DNA from: Acidobacteriota bacterium
GTDB taxonomy: Bacteria > Acidobacteriota > Thermoanaerobaculia > Multivoradales > JBCCEF01
Length of the DNA stretch: 41,957 nucleotides
Reading direction: 5' to 3'
NCBI GenBank assembly: GCA_039028635.1
Contig: JBCCHV010000060.1
Location: 1-41,957, forward strand
Below are positions 23,079 to 32,462 of this stretch, in pieces. The position numbers and the translations under genes are program-made. The notes below the pieces were generated by a model, which was given only the letters and a program-made list of their open reading frames with translations, was not told the origin of the DNA and did not search any database. Position 1 is the first letter of the stretch, and the number at the start of each line of letters is the position of its first letter.

Positions 23079-24983
23079 TCACCGAGGGACCTCGGCGCCC
23101 GCCGCGGAAGCCGTATCCGGGGCCCCGGGTGATCGCGTTTCGAGCGCCAATCCGGCGGTCACCGCCGCCAGCCCGCCTTCACCCACGGCGACGATCGGTA
23201 GAACGCCGAAGCGAGCATCCCAGTAGGGCGTGCGCCGGTACCACCACTGCCAACGCGCCCAGGCATTGCCGGCGAGGTCCGGGTCTTCGTCCAGAGCACG
23301 TTGCCATTCGGCGGCGATCGCGTCATCGGCCAGCATCTCTCGCACCAGCGGCTCGAGAACCCGCGGCTCGATGTACTCCTTGCGCTCGAGCACCGACGAC
23401 AAGTAGCCCCAGGCGAAGAGCGAGTCCGGCGCCTGCGGCTCGAGGAGCTGCACCGCCACCTCGAAGTCCGGCTGGGCGGCTGGGATCCACAAGGCACCGG
23501 CGGGTACTTCGATGTCCTCCTGGCGCCGCTCGAGGTCGGCCTCGACCCGCGTTTGCCCTTGGTAGGAAGCGCTCGCGTAGGTCGGATTACTCACCCGCAG
23601 GGTTTCGCCGGAGACCACCACGGCGCGCCGAAAGGTCTGGCTGCGCAGGCCGTGGGCGGCGATGCGTTCGGCGATCACCGGCCAGCCGGGCATCACCAGG
23701 TAGCCGCGCGGCCGCGGCGCCGTGCGGTCCGGTTCCGAGGCGTGGACCCAGGGCACCTCGACCTCCCGGATCTCGCCCCGACGAAAGTGGGTCAAGGGAC
23801 GTCCCATGGCCTGGGAGGGTTCCTGATACCACTCGTAGAAGGGCACCCGGTGGCGATCCGCCGGCGCCCGTTCGCGCCAGGTGATGACGATCTCCGAGGG
23901 CTCGGCTCCGGGACGCCCCTGGCGCACCGTACGGCTCTCAGCGTTGGTCACCGCGGCGATCAGCCGGCGGCCCGACCGCCCCACCTCCGCCAGCACGGCG
24001 ACCATGAAGTCGAAGTTGGCTCGCACCCGCGCCTCGTAGGGCTTGTAGGAGTGGTTCTCGACCAGCAGGGACGGGCGATGACGCAGCGGGTAGTAGCCGG
24101 TGGCGAAGCGCGGCTCGGCAACGCGACTGCTGAAGCCCTGGCTGGGATCATCCGGGTTCTTGAGCGAAATGTAGGGACCGATGCGGTGCCCGGCAGCCGC
24201 CGTCGCCGCCAGGGCCGCCGGCATGTGATCCTCGAGCCAGGTGGCGACGGAGGGGGCGATCTGAGGCCCTTCCGCCCACGACCACGTCAGGACCCAATCG
24301 TGGTCCGAGCCATCGGTGACGTGATTGTCGATGTGGAGGTGAGGCCGCCAGTGGTTGAACAGCGCGATGACGGCGCGGCCCTCCGGCGTCGCCACTTTGA
24401 GGTGATCGCGGTTGAGGTCGAAGCCGGCAGTGTTGGTGCGAAAGCCCATGCCGTCGACGGGACCGTTCTGGTTCGGCCGGTTGAAGGGCGACATCCGCTC
24501 GTGGCCATCGACGTTGTAGATCGGCAAGACCACCAGGGTGGCCGCGTCCTGCAGCTCCGGCAGGCGCCCCAGGACCAGATCGCGCAGCAGCATCAGGCTG
24601 GCGTCCTTGCCATCGATCTCGCCACCGTGGATACCGTTCTGGATCATCACGATCGGCTTTTCGGGCGCCACCCCGGGCCGCGGCTGGAAGCTGCGGTGAC
24701 TGGAGTAAACCACCACCGGCAGGGGACGTCCCTCTCCAGACTCACCGTAGTAGGAGAGCTCGAGCAAGGGCGAGCGTTCGACCAAGCGCTCCACGAAAGC
24801 GATCGTCTGATCGTAGGTGGAGGTCGCCCGAAAATCGCTCTGCTCGGCCACCGTCAGCAGCTCCGCGGGGATCGGCGAAGGATCGCGGCTGGGTGCCTCG
24901 GCCAGGCCGACGGTGCTCGAAAGCGCCACCGCCACCGTCCAGTTCGTGAGTCGGATCGCTGTCTTCCTGCCCCAAGACTTCAT
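23079..24983 (-). CDS. Exported M14-family zinc carboxypeptidase
   Basis: 634 residues, with a signal peptide at about 1-30. The M14 metallocarboxypeptidase motifs are visible: NGIHGGEIDGKD (zinc ligands H119 and E122), GFDLNRDH (substrate-binding Asn-Arg, 191-192), HIDNHVTDG (third ligand H221) and a late Glu in LLVENHSYK that fits the general base. The family's domain is about 300 residues. The remaining C-terminal 270 residues (from about REVEVPWVHASEPD) contain a predicted beta domain and an Arg/Trp-rich end (WARWQWWYRRTPYWDARF). It would trim C-terminal residues of peptides outside the cell. The gene starts 10 bases after the CoA-transferase stop, so it is co-transcribed with metabolically unrelated genes. 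Confidence 0.88.
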   Translation of the reverse strand: MKSWGRKTAIRLTNWTVAVALSSTVGLAEAPSRDPSPIPAELLTVAEQSDFRATSTYDQTIAFVERLVERSPLLELSYYGESGEGRPLPVVVYSSHRSFQPRPGVAPEKPIVMIQNGIHGGEIDGKDASLMLLRDLVLGRLPELQDAATLVVLPIYNVDGHERMSPFNRPNQNGPVDGMGFRTNTAGFDLNRDHLKVATPEGRAVIALFNHWRPHLHIDNHVTDGSDHDWVLTWSWAEGPQIAPSVATWLEDHMPAALAATAAAGHRIGPYISLKNPDDPSQGFSSRVAEPRFATGYYPLRHRPSLLVENHSYKPYEARVRANFDFMVAVLAEVGRSGRRLIAAVTNAESRTVRQGRPGAEPSEIVITWRERAPADRHRVPFYEWYQEPSQAMGRPLTHFRRGEIREVEVPWVHASEPDRTAPRPRGYLVMPGWPVIAERIAAHGLRSQTFRRAVVVSGETLRVSNPTYASASYQGQTRVEADLERRQEDIEVPAGALWIPAAQPDFEVAVQLLEPQAPDSLFAWGYLSSVLERKEYIEPRVLEPLVREMLADDAIAAEWQRALDEDPDLAGNAWARWQWWYRRTPYWDARFGVLPIVAVGEGGLAAVTAGLALETRSPGAPDTASAAGAEVPR

Positions 24984-24993
24984 GGCGAGATCC

Positions 24994-26184
24994 TCAGCCG
25001 CCTTTGCGTCGCACCGCCCACCGCATCAGCAGGCGGCGCAGGCTGAATCGGCGTCCAATCCCGGCCGAGCGCCGCTGCAGTACGGACATCTCGATTCCGA
25101 GCTCGTCCAGGATGGCGCGAGTATCTTCTCCCAATCGCGGCACGCGGTCACCGCCGCGCGGCCGAAAGCCATCGAGACGCGCCGGAAAGGCTATCCGGGT
25201 GGAGCCGTCGGAACGCCGTTCGACGACGCCGCGATGCTGCGCCTGGGGATGCTCGAGGGCGGCTTCCGGGGAAAGAATCGCCTCGAGGGGGAGGTCCTGG
25301 GCGGCGGCCAGCTCGATCCACTCGGCGGCCGTGCGCTGCGCCAAGGCGTCCGCCACCTGCTGGCGCGCCTCGGGTCGGCGATCGAGATGTAGCGGCCGCA
25401 AGTCGTCGCGTTCGGCGGCTTCGCAAAAGCGCTCCCAGAAGTGCGGCTCGAGGGCGGCCAGGGCCAGCGGAACATCGTCCCGCGAGCGGTAGACGCCGTA
25501 ACAGGGCAGGGCCCCGGTCAACATCAGCGGATCGCCGACCGCCTTGGCGCCCCCCGCCTCCTCGGACCAGGCCAGCAGATTGCCGTGCAGAGCCGCGTCG
25601 AAAAGGGAGGCATCGATGTGCATGCCCCGGCCGGTTCGCCGACGCTCGTGCAGGGCGGCGAGAATCGCCGCCAGGGCACTCCAGGCACCGGCCAGGTCGG
25701 CTCCCGGCAAGGCCGGCAGCGACGGCACCGAAGCCAATCCTCCGGCCACCGCCAGGTAGGTGAGGTCGTGACCGCTGCGGGTCGCCCAGGGCCCGCCCTG
25801 GCCCCAGCCGGTGAGGGAGCAGTGAATCAGCCGCGGATGGCGCTCCCGCAGCAGCTCCGGGCTCAGCCCCAAGCGCGCCAGCGTTCCCGGACGCAGATTG
25901 TCGAGCAGGACGTCGGCGTGCTCGAGGATGGCCTCCAGAACCTCGCGTGCCGCTTCCTTCTTGAGATCCAAGGCGACACTCTCGACGCCCGCCAGCAGTA
26001 GCGACGCCAGCGAGCTCTGGCCGTCGACCAGGGGCGGCGCCAGACGCACCGGATCGCCCAGCCGAGGCTCTTCGACCTTGAGCACCCGGGCCCCGAGGTC
26101 GGCGAGCAGCCGGGCCGTCAGCGGGCCCGGCAGCAGTCGGCTGAGATCGACGACCAGCAGGTCGCGGAGGGGCGAAGCGGTCAC
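24994..26184 (-). CDS. Class III CoA-transferase (CaiB/BaiF family), alpha-methylacyl-CoA racemase-like
   Basis: 396 residues from a GTG. Family motifs: LVVDLSRLLPGPLTARLLADLGARVLKVE at the N-terminus, DNLRPGTLARLGL, and GHDLTYLAVAG, which holds the catalytic Asp and resembles the GHDINYLA of 2-methylacyl-CoA racemases. GRGMHIDASLFDAAL follows in the small domain. It could racemise 2-methyl-branched acyl-CoAs or transfer CoA between acids. Directly upstream (15 bases) is a FadI-type thiolase, which supports a role in branched or unusual fatty-acid breakdown. The last 30 residues are strongly basic. Confidence 0.88.
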   Translation of the reverse strand: MTASPLRDLLVVDLSRLLPGPLTARLLADLGARVLKVEEPRLGDPVRLAPPLVDGQSSLASLLLAGVESVALDLKKEAAREVLEAILEHADVLLDNLRPGTLARLGLSPELLRERHPRLIHCSLTGWGQGGPWATRSGHDLTYLAVAGGLASVPSLPALPGADLAGAWSALAAILAALHERRRTGRGMHIDASLFDAALHGNLLAWSEEAGGAKAVGDPLMLTGALPCYGVYRSRDDVPLALAALEPHFWERFCEAAERDDLRPLHLDRRPEARQQVADALAQRTAAEWIELAAAQDLPLEAILSPEAALEHPQAQHRGVVERRSDGSTRIAFPARLDGFRPRGGDRVPRLGEDTRAILDELGIEMSVLQRRSAGIGRRFSLRRLLMRWAVRRKGG

Positions 26185-26199
26185 CGAGTGATGGTCAGC

Positions 26200-27636
26200 C
26201 TACTCGCGCTCGACGACGGCGGCGAAGCCGGTGCCGCCGGCGGCACAGACCGTCACCAGGCCGAAGTTCTCGCCCCGTCGGCGCAGCTCGTGGAGCACCT
26301 GCATGGTGACCCGGGCCCCGGTGGCGCCGAAGGGATGCCCGATGGCGATGGAGCCACCGGTGACGTTGAAGCGATCGAAGTCGATCTCACCCACCGGCGC
26401 GCTGCGACCCAGCTCGTGGAGAGCGAACTTGGGCGACGCCAGCGCCTTCAGGTTGGACAGGATCTGCGCCGCGAAGGCCTCGTGCATCTCCACCAAATCG
26501 ATGTCCGAGAGCTTGAGGCCGGCCGAATCGAGGGCCAGCGGCGCGGCATAGGCGGGTCCCTGGAGGAGCTGCTCGCCGGGGTTGACGGCGGCAAAGGCGA
26601 AGGACCGCAGATAGCCGAGGGGCTCGTAGCCGAGAGCCTCGGCGCGCTTCTCGCTCATCATCAGCACCGCCGCGGCGCCATCCGTCAGCGGGCTCGAGTT
26701 GCCGGCCGTCAAGGTGCCGTAGCGCTTGTCGAACACCGGCTTCAGGGTGCTCAGCTTCTCGAAGGACGAGTTGGCGCGGATGCCATTGTCGGCCAGCACC
26801 GGCTCGCTGTACTTCGGCGGCGGGAAGGTGGCGGCGATCTGGTCGGCGAAACGACCATCGGCCTGGGCCGCCGCCGCCCGCTCGTGGGAGAGCTGGGCGA
26901 TCTCGTCCTGGGAGCGGCGCGAGATGTCGTTTTCCTTCGCCATCTTTTCGCACGACTGACCCATGGTCTCGCCGGTGGTGTACTCAGCGATCGCCGGCGC
27001 CACCGGCGCCAGGTCCTTCGGGCGCAGCTTGGAGACGATCGCCAGCTTGTCCGACACGGACTTGGCCTTGGCGAGCTCCATGAAGCGGTGGGCGGCGTTG
27101 CTCGAGAAGCGAATCGGAACGTTTGACAGGGACTCCGCTCCACCGGCGAGCACGACATCGCACTCGCCCTTCAGGATCGCCTCGGCACCAAAGGTGATGG
27201 CGCGATTCGACGAGGCACAGGCCAGGCTGACGGTGCTGCCCGGAATCTGCATCGGCAAATTCGAACGGAAGACCACCTCGCGGCCGAGATTGGGAGCCTG
27301 CAGCGACGGCACCACGACTCCGAAGACGGAAAGCTGGATCTCGTTGGGGTCGATCGCCGTCCGCGCCAACAGCTCGGACGTCGCGACGCCGGCCAGATCG
27401 ACCACGTCCATGTCCTTGAACACCGTACCGGAGCGCACGAAAGGAGTCCGGCAACCGGCCACGATGGCGACTCGACCGCCCGGCCCCTTGAGCTTCTGGC
27501 GCACCCCCCGACGCTTGACCCGAGCCTTCTCGCCGTGGGTCCAAACGGTGTCGGCGCGCTGGGTGATCTCTTCGACGGCGCTCGCCTCGTTGGGCGCCGG
27601 CAAGGGCGAGGGATAAGGACGAATCGGTTCTGCCAT
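26200..27636 (-). CDS. fadI: FadI-type acetyl-CoA acyltransferase (3-ketoacyl-CoA thiolase)
   Basis: 478 residues; GGAGG lies upstream of the ATG. It carries out the last step of beta-oxidation, cleaving 3-ketoacyl-CoA to acetyl-CoA and a shortened acyl-CoA. Active-site residues: Cys140 in VSLACASSN, EMHEAFAAQ, His in GGSIAIGHPFGATGAR and Cys in VTVCAAGGTG. Long stretches (PVAPAIAEYTTGETMGQ, GYLRSFAF, HELRRRGENFGLVTVCAAGG) match the FadI subgroup rather than FadA. An N-terminal extension of about 45-54 residues precedes the conserved RVAIVAGCRTPF start, longer than in enterobacterial FadI. No fadJ partner is in the window. Confidence 0.9.
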   Translation of the reverse strand: MAEPIRPYPSPLPAPNEASAVEEITQRADTVWTHGEKARVKRRGVRQKLKGPGGRVAIVAGCRTPFVRSGTVFKDMDVVDLAGVATSELLARTAIDPNEIQLSVFGVVVPSLQAPNLGREVVFRSNLPMQIPGSTVSLACASSNRAITFGAEAILKGECDVVLAGGAESLSNVPIRFSSNAAHRFMELAKAKSVSDKLAIVSKLRPKDLAPVAPAIAEYTTGETMGQSCEKMAKENDISRRSQDEIAQLSHERAAAAQADGRFADQIAATFPPPKYSEPVLADNGIRANSSFEKLSTLKPVFDKRYGTLTAGNSSPLTDGAAAVLMMSEKRAEALGYEPLGYLRSFAFAAVNPGEQLLQGPAYAAPLALDSAGLKLSDIDLVEMHEAFAAQILSNLKALASPKFALHELGRSAPVGEIDFDRFNVTGGSIAIGHPFGATGARVTMQVLHELRRRGENFGLVTVCAAGGTGFAAVVERE

Positions 27637-27701
27637 AGGTCAAAGGCCTCCTTAGTGGACGCTCATCTTACCGCACTGCGGCGTGACGCCGATGACGGCG
27701 C

Positions 27702-28412
27702 CTACCAAGTTGTCGTCACCACTTCGATACCGCACCGGTGCCAGGGGTCCGGCGCTACCGGCTCCTCACCTTCGACGATCACCAGCCGCAGGCGCCCCAG
27801 GGGGTCCCGCCGGCGATGCTTCGGAGTCAGCGACGAAGCCAAGGCCTCGGCCTCGGCGGATCGCCCAAAGTATACGGTGGGACGGGCCCACAGGATGGTC
27901 GGCAGGGCGAGATCGGGGGTCTCCGCCAGCACCACCGCAGCGCCCTCCGCGAGGGACCAGCGCAGACCGGCGGCGGTCACCGGCGCGGGCAGCGGATCGG
28001 CGAGGACCAGGACATCGCGCTGCGACCCGGCGGGCGGCAATGCCGCGAGGAGATCTTCGGCGGCCGTCGGAGGGAGGTGCAGAGGGACGGCGGCGGGCGA
28101 GTTTTGCCGCACCTCGGCATCGATCTCTGGCTCGCCATCGGAGGCGCCCGGCCGAGCCCATCCGGTAGGCAGGTCCGCGCCACCGATCTCGGCAGACCGC
28201 TGCTCGCCGGCCAGGGCGAGACTGATCGAGAAGACGCCGAGCCCCGGCTCTGTCGCCGCCGCGGCCAGGCCGGCGGCAGCCAGAAGCCGGCTCAGCCGCT
28301 CGACGCGCTGCGCCACCGCCGACCAGCTACTCCAACGCCAGTCGAGGCCGGCGCGGTAGAACAACCACGGCTCCTCCGGCCGCGCCGCTGCTCGGCGGCC
28401 CAGCCACTGCAC
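27702..28412 (-). CDS. ANL-superfamily (acyl-CoA synthetase)-like short protein, possibly a remnant
   Basis: 236 residues from a GTG with no clear ribosome site. The N-terminus, PEEPWLFYRAGLDWRWSSW followed by a helix VAQRVERLSRLLAAAGL, looks like the start of an acyl-adenylating enzyme. The end, LRLVIVEGEEPVAPDPWHRC then EVVTTTW, recalls the middle of such enzymes. However, the AMP-binding P-loop (SSGTTGxPK) and the later YGxTE and TGD motifs are absent, and the length is under half of normal. It is therefore either a degenerate remnant or a small non-catalytic homologue. It sits upstream of the thiolase and CoA-transferase genes, where an acyl-CoA ligase would fit. The protein is Ala/Leu/Pro-rich. 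The coding call is moderate; the family call is weak. Confidence 0.5.
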   Translation of the reverse strand: MQWLGRRAAARPEEPWLFYRAGLDWRWSSWSAVAQRVERLSRLLAAAGLAAAATEPGLGVFSISLALAGEQRSAEIGGADLPTGWARPGASDGEPEIDAEVRQNSPAAVPLHLPPTAAEDLLAALPPAGSQRDVLVLADPLPAPVTAAGLRWSLAEGAAVVLAETPDLALPTILWARPTVYFGRSAEAEALASSLTPKHRRRDPLGRLRLVIVEGEEPVAPDPWHRCGIEVVTTTW

Positions 28413-28432
28413 GGGGGAAATTTCAGAAGGGG

Positions 28433-28711
28433 TCAGGCGGTGAGCTTTTCGAAGGCGCTGCGGATCTTCTTCTCGATCACCGGCTTCATCATCGACGCCG
28501 GCGGTTTGAGGTCCGCCCGGCCCACCAGGGCACCGTTCTCGAACACCACCGTGCCCTTGGCCCCGGGACCCGTGAGGTGCAGCACATCACCGTCCCAGCT
28601 ACGCTGCAGCATGCCTCCTGGGAACTGCTCGTGAAGGGCCGTATCGAGCACCGGCCGAGCCTCGGCCATCGAGGAAAAGCGCGTCGGGATTTCGATTTTC
28701 AACTCGCTCAT
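28433..28711 (-). CDS. Polyhydroxyalkanoate-system family protein (PHA granule-region type)
   Basis: 92 residues from the ATG ending at 28711; longer frames would cross the divergent gene. The pattern is an N-terminal short strand (LKIEIPTRF), a helix (MAEARPVLDTALHEQF), then SWDGDVLHLTG, a beta-hairpin (GTVVFENGALVGRADL) and a C-terminal helix (MMKPVIEKKIRSAFEKL). This matches small proteins annotated as polyhydroxyalkanoic-acid system family, seen near PHA genes in other bacteria. No PHA synthase is in the window, and the biochemical role is unknown. It heads the long minus-strand run, with 52 bases between it and the divergent DUF502 gene. Confidence 0.7.
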   Translation of the reverse strand: MSELKIEIPTRFSSMAEARPVLDTALHEQFPGGMLQRSWDGDVLHLTGPGAKGTVVFENGALVGRADLKPPASMMKPVIEKKIRSAFEKLTA

Positions 28712-28763
28712 GGCCCGAGAAGATAGCACAGGCAAGGGCCTTCTTCCCTGATAGTCTGAGGCC

Positions 28764-29528
28764 GTGAAGTCGCCGTCCGAAGACACTTCCCGCAGACCTC
28801 CCGAGCCCCCTCCCTCGCGCCCCCTGCGGGCGCGCTTTCGCCGCCTGCTGCTCGCCGGGCTGCTGATCCTCACGCCGGTCGCCGTCACCACCTGGGTGCT
28901 GGTGCAGCTCTTCCGCATCATGGACGGCATCTTCGCGCCGTTGGTGGATCAGGTCCTCAGCCGAGCCCTTCAGCAGGAGGACATCCACGTTCCCGGCACG
29001 GGAATCGCCCTCACCCTGCTGGTGGTGTTGATCCTCGGCTGGCTGTCGACCAACGTCGGTGGCCGGCGGGTGCTGCGATTCTTCGAACGCATGCTCTACC
29101 GCGTGCCCGTCGCGAGCACCATCTACGGCTCGACCAAGGGCATTCTGCAGGCCGTTTCGCGGGATCGCACGGAGGCCTTCAAGCGGGTAGTGATGGTCGA
29201 GTACCCGAAGGCGGACATCTTCGCCCTCGCCTTCGTCACCGGCAACGCCCGCTGGGCCAAGATCGACCCGCGGATGGACGACTTGCTGCTGGTCTTCGTG
29301 CCCACCACCCCCAACCCGACCAGTGGCTTTCTCCTGCTGGTGCCACGACAAGAGGCGGTCGAGCTTCCGATCACCGTCGAGGAGGGCATTCGGATGGTGA
29401 TCTCCGGTGGTCTCCTGTTGCCGCGCATGGAGGGCCCTCGGGGCCGCGGCCCCCTGGCCAGCAAGCAGCCGCCGGATGCAGCGGCCCAGGCCGCAGAGGG
29501 TCCGCGCTCGGAGACAGGCGAGGACTGA
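28764..29528 (+). CDS. DUF502-family membrane protein
   Basis: 254 residues from a GTG. Two membrane segments (about 27-50 and 80-97: LLLAGLLILTPVAVTTWVLV and IALTLLVVLILGWLSTNVGG) flank the typical DUF502 region. Then come FFERMLYRVPVASTIYGSTKGILQ, KRVVMVEYPKADIFALAFVTG, VFVPTTPNPTSGFLLLVP and EEGIRMVISGG, all hallmarks of the family. The function is unknown; the plant homologues are the COV proteins. The C-terminal 35 residues are a hydrophilic, low-complexity tail. Confidence 0.9.
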   Translation: MKSPSEDTSRRPPEPPPSRPLRARFRRLLLAGLLILTPVAVTTWVLVQLFRIMDGIFAPLVDQVLSRALQQEDIHVPGTGIALTLLVVLILGWLSTNVGGRRVLRFFERMLYRVPVASTIYGSTKGILQAVSRDRTEAFKRVVMVEYPKADIFALAFVTGNARWAKIDPRMDDLLLVFVPTTPNPTSGFLLLVPRQEAVELPITVEEGIRMVISGGLLLPRMEGPRGRGPLASKQPPDAAAQAAEGPRSETGED

Positions 29529-29595
29529 AGGACGCCAAGAGTCCGGAACAGAACCTGCAGGAAAGAGGGACGTTCGCTCGCCTGGAGCCTCGAAA

Positions 29596-31332
29596 ATGCC
29601 AGAAACGCCCCGTCTCCGCTCCCCGATCGCTGCCACCTTGGCCGCCGCCTTGCTCCTTCTGACCCTGAGCCCCGCCGCCACGGCGCAGAAGATCGCCAAT
29701 CCCAAGCTCTACGAGGAAAGCCTGCGCTTCGCCCACGAGGTGATGCAGCGCTACGGCATCCTCGACGATCCCGCCACCCTGCGCCGGGTGGCCGACATCG
29801 GCTACCGAGTGGCCCGCGAATCGGGCTACGAGGGCTACCCGCTGACCTTTCACCTGGTCGACATGCCCGAGCCCAATGCCTTCGCCCTGCCGGCAGGGCA
29901 CATCTTCATCACCCGCGGCATGCTCGACCTCGACCTCACGGACGACATGCTGGCGGCGCTGATGGGACACGAGATCGGCCACGTGGTCTTCGAGCACCAC
30001 CTGAAGATTCGCAAGAAGGCCACCTTGATGAGCGTCCTGTCGCAGGTGCTGCTGATCGGAGCAGCGGTCGGCGCCAGCGAGTCGAACGACAATCGCCGGA
30101 CCCCGACCGGCCCCTATCGCTCGCCGGAACCCTACGGCACCGGGGACCGGGTTCAGGGCGCCGCCGCCGCCGGCCTGATCGTCAACGAGCTCCTCCTGCG
30201 CAGCTTCTCGCGCGAGCACGAGGACGAGTCCGACGAAGAAGGCCAGCGTTGGGCCGCCGCCGCCGGCTTCGGACCCAACGGAGCCGCCGAGCTGATGGCG
30301 CGCATGGGGGAGCGCATTCCGCAGGCCGAGAAGTACGGCTACTGGCGCACTCACCCCTTCTTCTCCGATCGCGTACGCGCCGCCGGAGCCCGTTCCGAGT
30401 TCCTCAAGCGCCGGCCGCCGCGACCGGCCGACGAGTTCCGCATTCGAACCCAGGCGGCACTGATCACCCAGCTCGAATCGAAAACCCTGCCGGAGGAGTT
30501 CGTTCCGCTCCTTCGTCAAGAAGCCCTGACCGCCTGGCCGGTGGGACCGGCGGCGGAGAAGATCCGTTTTGCCGTGCTCGACGAGCTGCGCACCGCCGAG
30601 CTCGAGCGGCCGGCCCTCGAGCGCGACTACGGTCGCCTGATCGGCGCCTACCGCGAGCAGGCCGAGGAAGTCGCCGAGCTGTCGCCGCAGAGCCCCGCCC
30701 TCGGCCGCCTCGAGCGCGAACGCGACGCTCTCGAAACGGAGCGCCGGGCGCTCTATCCGGAAGCTCGCAAGATCCTCACCGCCGGCGTCTTCGAAACCGC
30801 CTTCCTGGAACGCTTCCAGAGCAACTTTCCGGAAGCCGAGGAAGCTCCCAAGGTCAGCCTGGCGTTGGGTGACTCATACAGTCGTCTGGGGAATCAAACG
30901 GACGCCGTTCGGCTCTACCTGAAGAGCTGGCAAGGTGCCCCAGAGAGCCCGGAGGGGCAACGCGCCGCCGCCGGCCTGCGCAACTTGACGCCCTATCTCG
31001 AACGACTGGCAGCCCTCGAGCAACTGGTCCTGCAGGAACGGGATGGCGAGATCCGCGAGCTCGCCCGCCAACGCCTGGACCAGATCGCCGGCAGCTTCGG
31101 CGAGATCGACAACGGCGCCGAGTACCTGCAACGCTTCCCGAATGGCAGCCAGGTCGAGCAGGTGGCGCAGCGGGTCGAAAGCCTCGCCGACAAGCTCTAT
31201 GCCGAAGTCGTCCTCTACCAAGCCCTCGGCGACACCGTCAAAGCGCTCGACCGGATTCAGAAGATCCTCACCCACGCACCGCGCTCCCACGCCGCCGACC
31301 AGCTCCGCGCACAGGCCGTGACAGAGACTTGA
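29596..31332 (+). CDS. Exported M48-family zinc metalloprotease with long helical C-terminal region (BepA-like)
   Basis: 578 residues from the ATG at 29596. A signal peptide covers about 1-30, ending ATAQ. The M48 domain has NAFALPAGHIFITRGML, the zinc motif MGHEIGHVVFEHH (H125, E126, H129) and a third ligand in SREHEDESDEEG (E209, in an ExxSD variant of ExxAD). The rest is helical and TPR-like (SLALGDSYSRLGNQTDAVRLYLKSW). This layout resembles BepA/YfgC, which handles misassembled outer-membrane proteins in the periplasm. Unlike BepA, it has a long central insertion with a Gly/Pro/Asn loop (ESNDNRRTPTGPYRSPEPYG). The 186 bases after it hold no gene; a lone TTGACC lies at 31451. Confidence 0.87.
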   Translation: MPETPRLRSPIAATLAAALLLLTLSPAATAQKIANPKLYEESLRFAHEVMQRYGILDDPATLRRVADIGYRVARESGYEGYPLTFHLVDMPEPNAFALPAGHIFITRGMLDLDLTDDMLAALMGHEIGHVVFEHHLKIRKKATLMSVLSQVLLIGAAVGASESNDNRRTPTGPYRSPEPYGTGDRVQGAAAAGLIVNELLLRSFSREHEDESDEEGQRWAAAAGFGPNGAAELMARMGERIPQAEKYGYWRTHPFFSDRVRAAGARSEFLKRRPPRPADEFRIRTQAALITQLESKTLPEEFVPLLRQEALTAWPVGPAAEKIRFAVLDELRTAELERPALERDYGRLIGAYREQAEEVAELSPQSPALGRLERERDALETERRALYPEARKILTAGVFETAFLERFQSNFPEAEEAPKVSLALGDSYSRLGNQTDAVRLYLKSWQGAPESPEGQRAAAGLRNLTPYLERLAALEQLVLQERDGEIRELARQRLDQIAGSFGEIDNGAEYLQRFPNGSQVEQVAQRVESLADKLYAEVVLYQALGDTVKALDRIQKILTHAPRSHAADQLRAQAVTET

Positions 31333-31518
31333 TGAACGGTCTCGCGAACCATCCTCGATCGGTGACACCGCCGTCCTCCCCAGGGGGCGATGGCCCTCGG
31401 GAAAAGGCCCGGGGAGTCGCAATCCGGGCTGGCATGGCTCCTGCAAACTATTGACCTCAGGAGCGCAGAACCGGGGTCGCCGCGACGCGGTGGTACCATT
31501 AGGGCTAGCAGGCTCATC

Positions 31519-32409
31519 ATGAATCGCTTCCGCCCCATCCCCAGCCCGATGGCGCTAGTCGCCGCGATCCTGGCCTGCGCTCCTATCTCCCCCCTTTTCG
31601 CAGACGACGTTCACCTCACCAACGGTCGGGTTTTCGAGGACGTGGTGGCCCATCGTTCGGGTGACCAGGTGACCATCGAAATGTCCTGCGGCGGGGAGAT
31701 CACTCTGGCGGCGGCGCGCATCGAACGCATCGAGCGAGCCCGCGCCACCTTCGAGGACTATCGCGAGCGCGAGCGAACCCTGCGCCTGCAGCGCGACGCG
31801 ACGGCCCAGGATTGGCTCGACCTCGCTTACTGGGCCGAGGAGAACGAGTTCCCTAACGGTTACCGTGAGTCCCTGCTGCGGGCCAGCCGGTTCGACGCCA
31901 ACCTGCCGGGCCTCGCCCCCTTGTTGCGAGAGCTCGGACTGGTTCAAGACCCCAAGACCAGCGAGTGGATCAGCCAGGACACCTTCAATCGCCGTCAGGG
32001 GCTGGTGCAGTATGACGGTCGCTGGGTCAGCGCCGAGGAACGCTATCGCCAGGTTCGGCAGGCGGAAGAGCGGGCCGTCGACGCGCGTCGGGAGCGCATC
32101 CTCAAGCGCCTGACGGAGATCGAGATCGAGCGCCAAATCGTCGAAACGGCGCGCCGTCAGCGCCCGGCGCCACCGACCACCGTGGCGGTGGTCGCGGCTC
32201 CTGCTTTCCCGGTTTTCGTGGCGCCCGGTTATTACTACTCGCCGCCGGGTCCGACCCCGCCGCCGAGCACGGCGCCTCCGGCGGCCGAGACGCCGACCAC
32301 CGGCGAGCGTAACTACGGCCGCTCGATCTCGTCGACCGCGATCATTCCCGGTCGCCTCAATCCCGGCGTCTCCTCGCCACCGGGCTCCCTCGGCAGCGGC
32401 ATCCGCTAG
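31519..32409 (+). CDS. Exported protein of unknown function
   Basis: 296 residues from the ATG at 31519. A signal peptide covers about 1-27 (ending LFAD). The mature N-terminus, VHLTNGRVFEDVVAHRSGDQVTIEMSCGGEITLAAARIERIE, is a small beta unit of the kind seen in bacterial 'trigger' proteins that begin with LxNGxxxEG. A helical part follows (TLRLQRDATAQDWLDLAYWAEEN, LLRASRFDANLPGLAPLLRELG), with SEWISQDTFNRRQGLVQYDGRWVS, a conserved-looking 'Gly-x-W' unit found in TPR-linked exported proteins. The C-terminal third is Pro/Ala/Thr-rich and probably disordered, with YYYSPPGPTPPP. No catalytic motif is visible. Confidence 0.75.
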   Translation: MNRFRPIPSPMALVAAILACAPISPLFADDVHLTNGRVFEDVVAHRSGDQVTIEMSCGGEITLAAARIERIERARATFEDYRERERTLRLQRDATAQDWLDLAYWAEENEFPNGYRESLLRASRFDANLPGLAPLLRELGLVQDPKTSEWISQDTFNRRQGLVQYDGRWVSAEERYRQVRQAEERAVDARRERILKRLTEIEIERQIVETARRQRPAPPTTVAVVAAPAFPVFVAPGYYYSPPGPTPPPSTAPPAAETPTTGERNYGRSISSTAIIPGRLNPGVSSPPGSLGSGIR

Positions 32410-32462
32410 CCGGCTTGCAGCGACCGCGGGCCCGAGAAAAACCTTTCGAAAATTCGCGTTGG

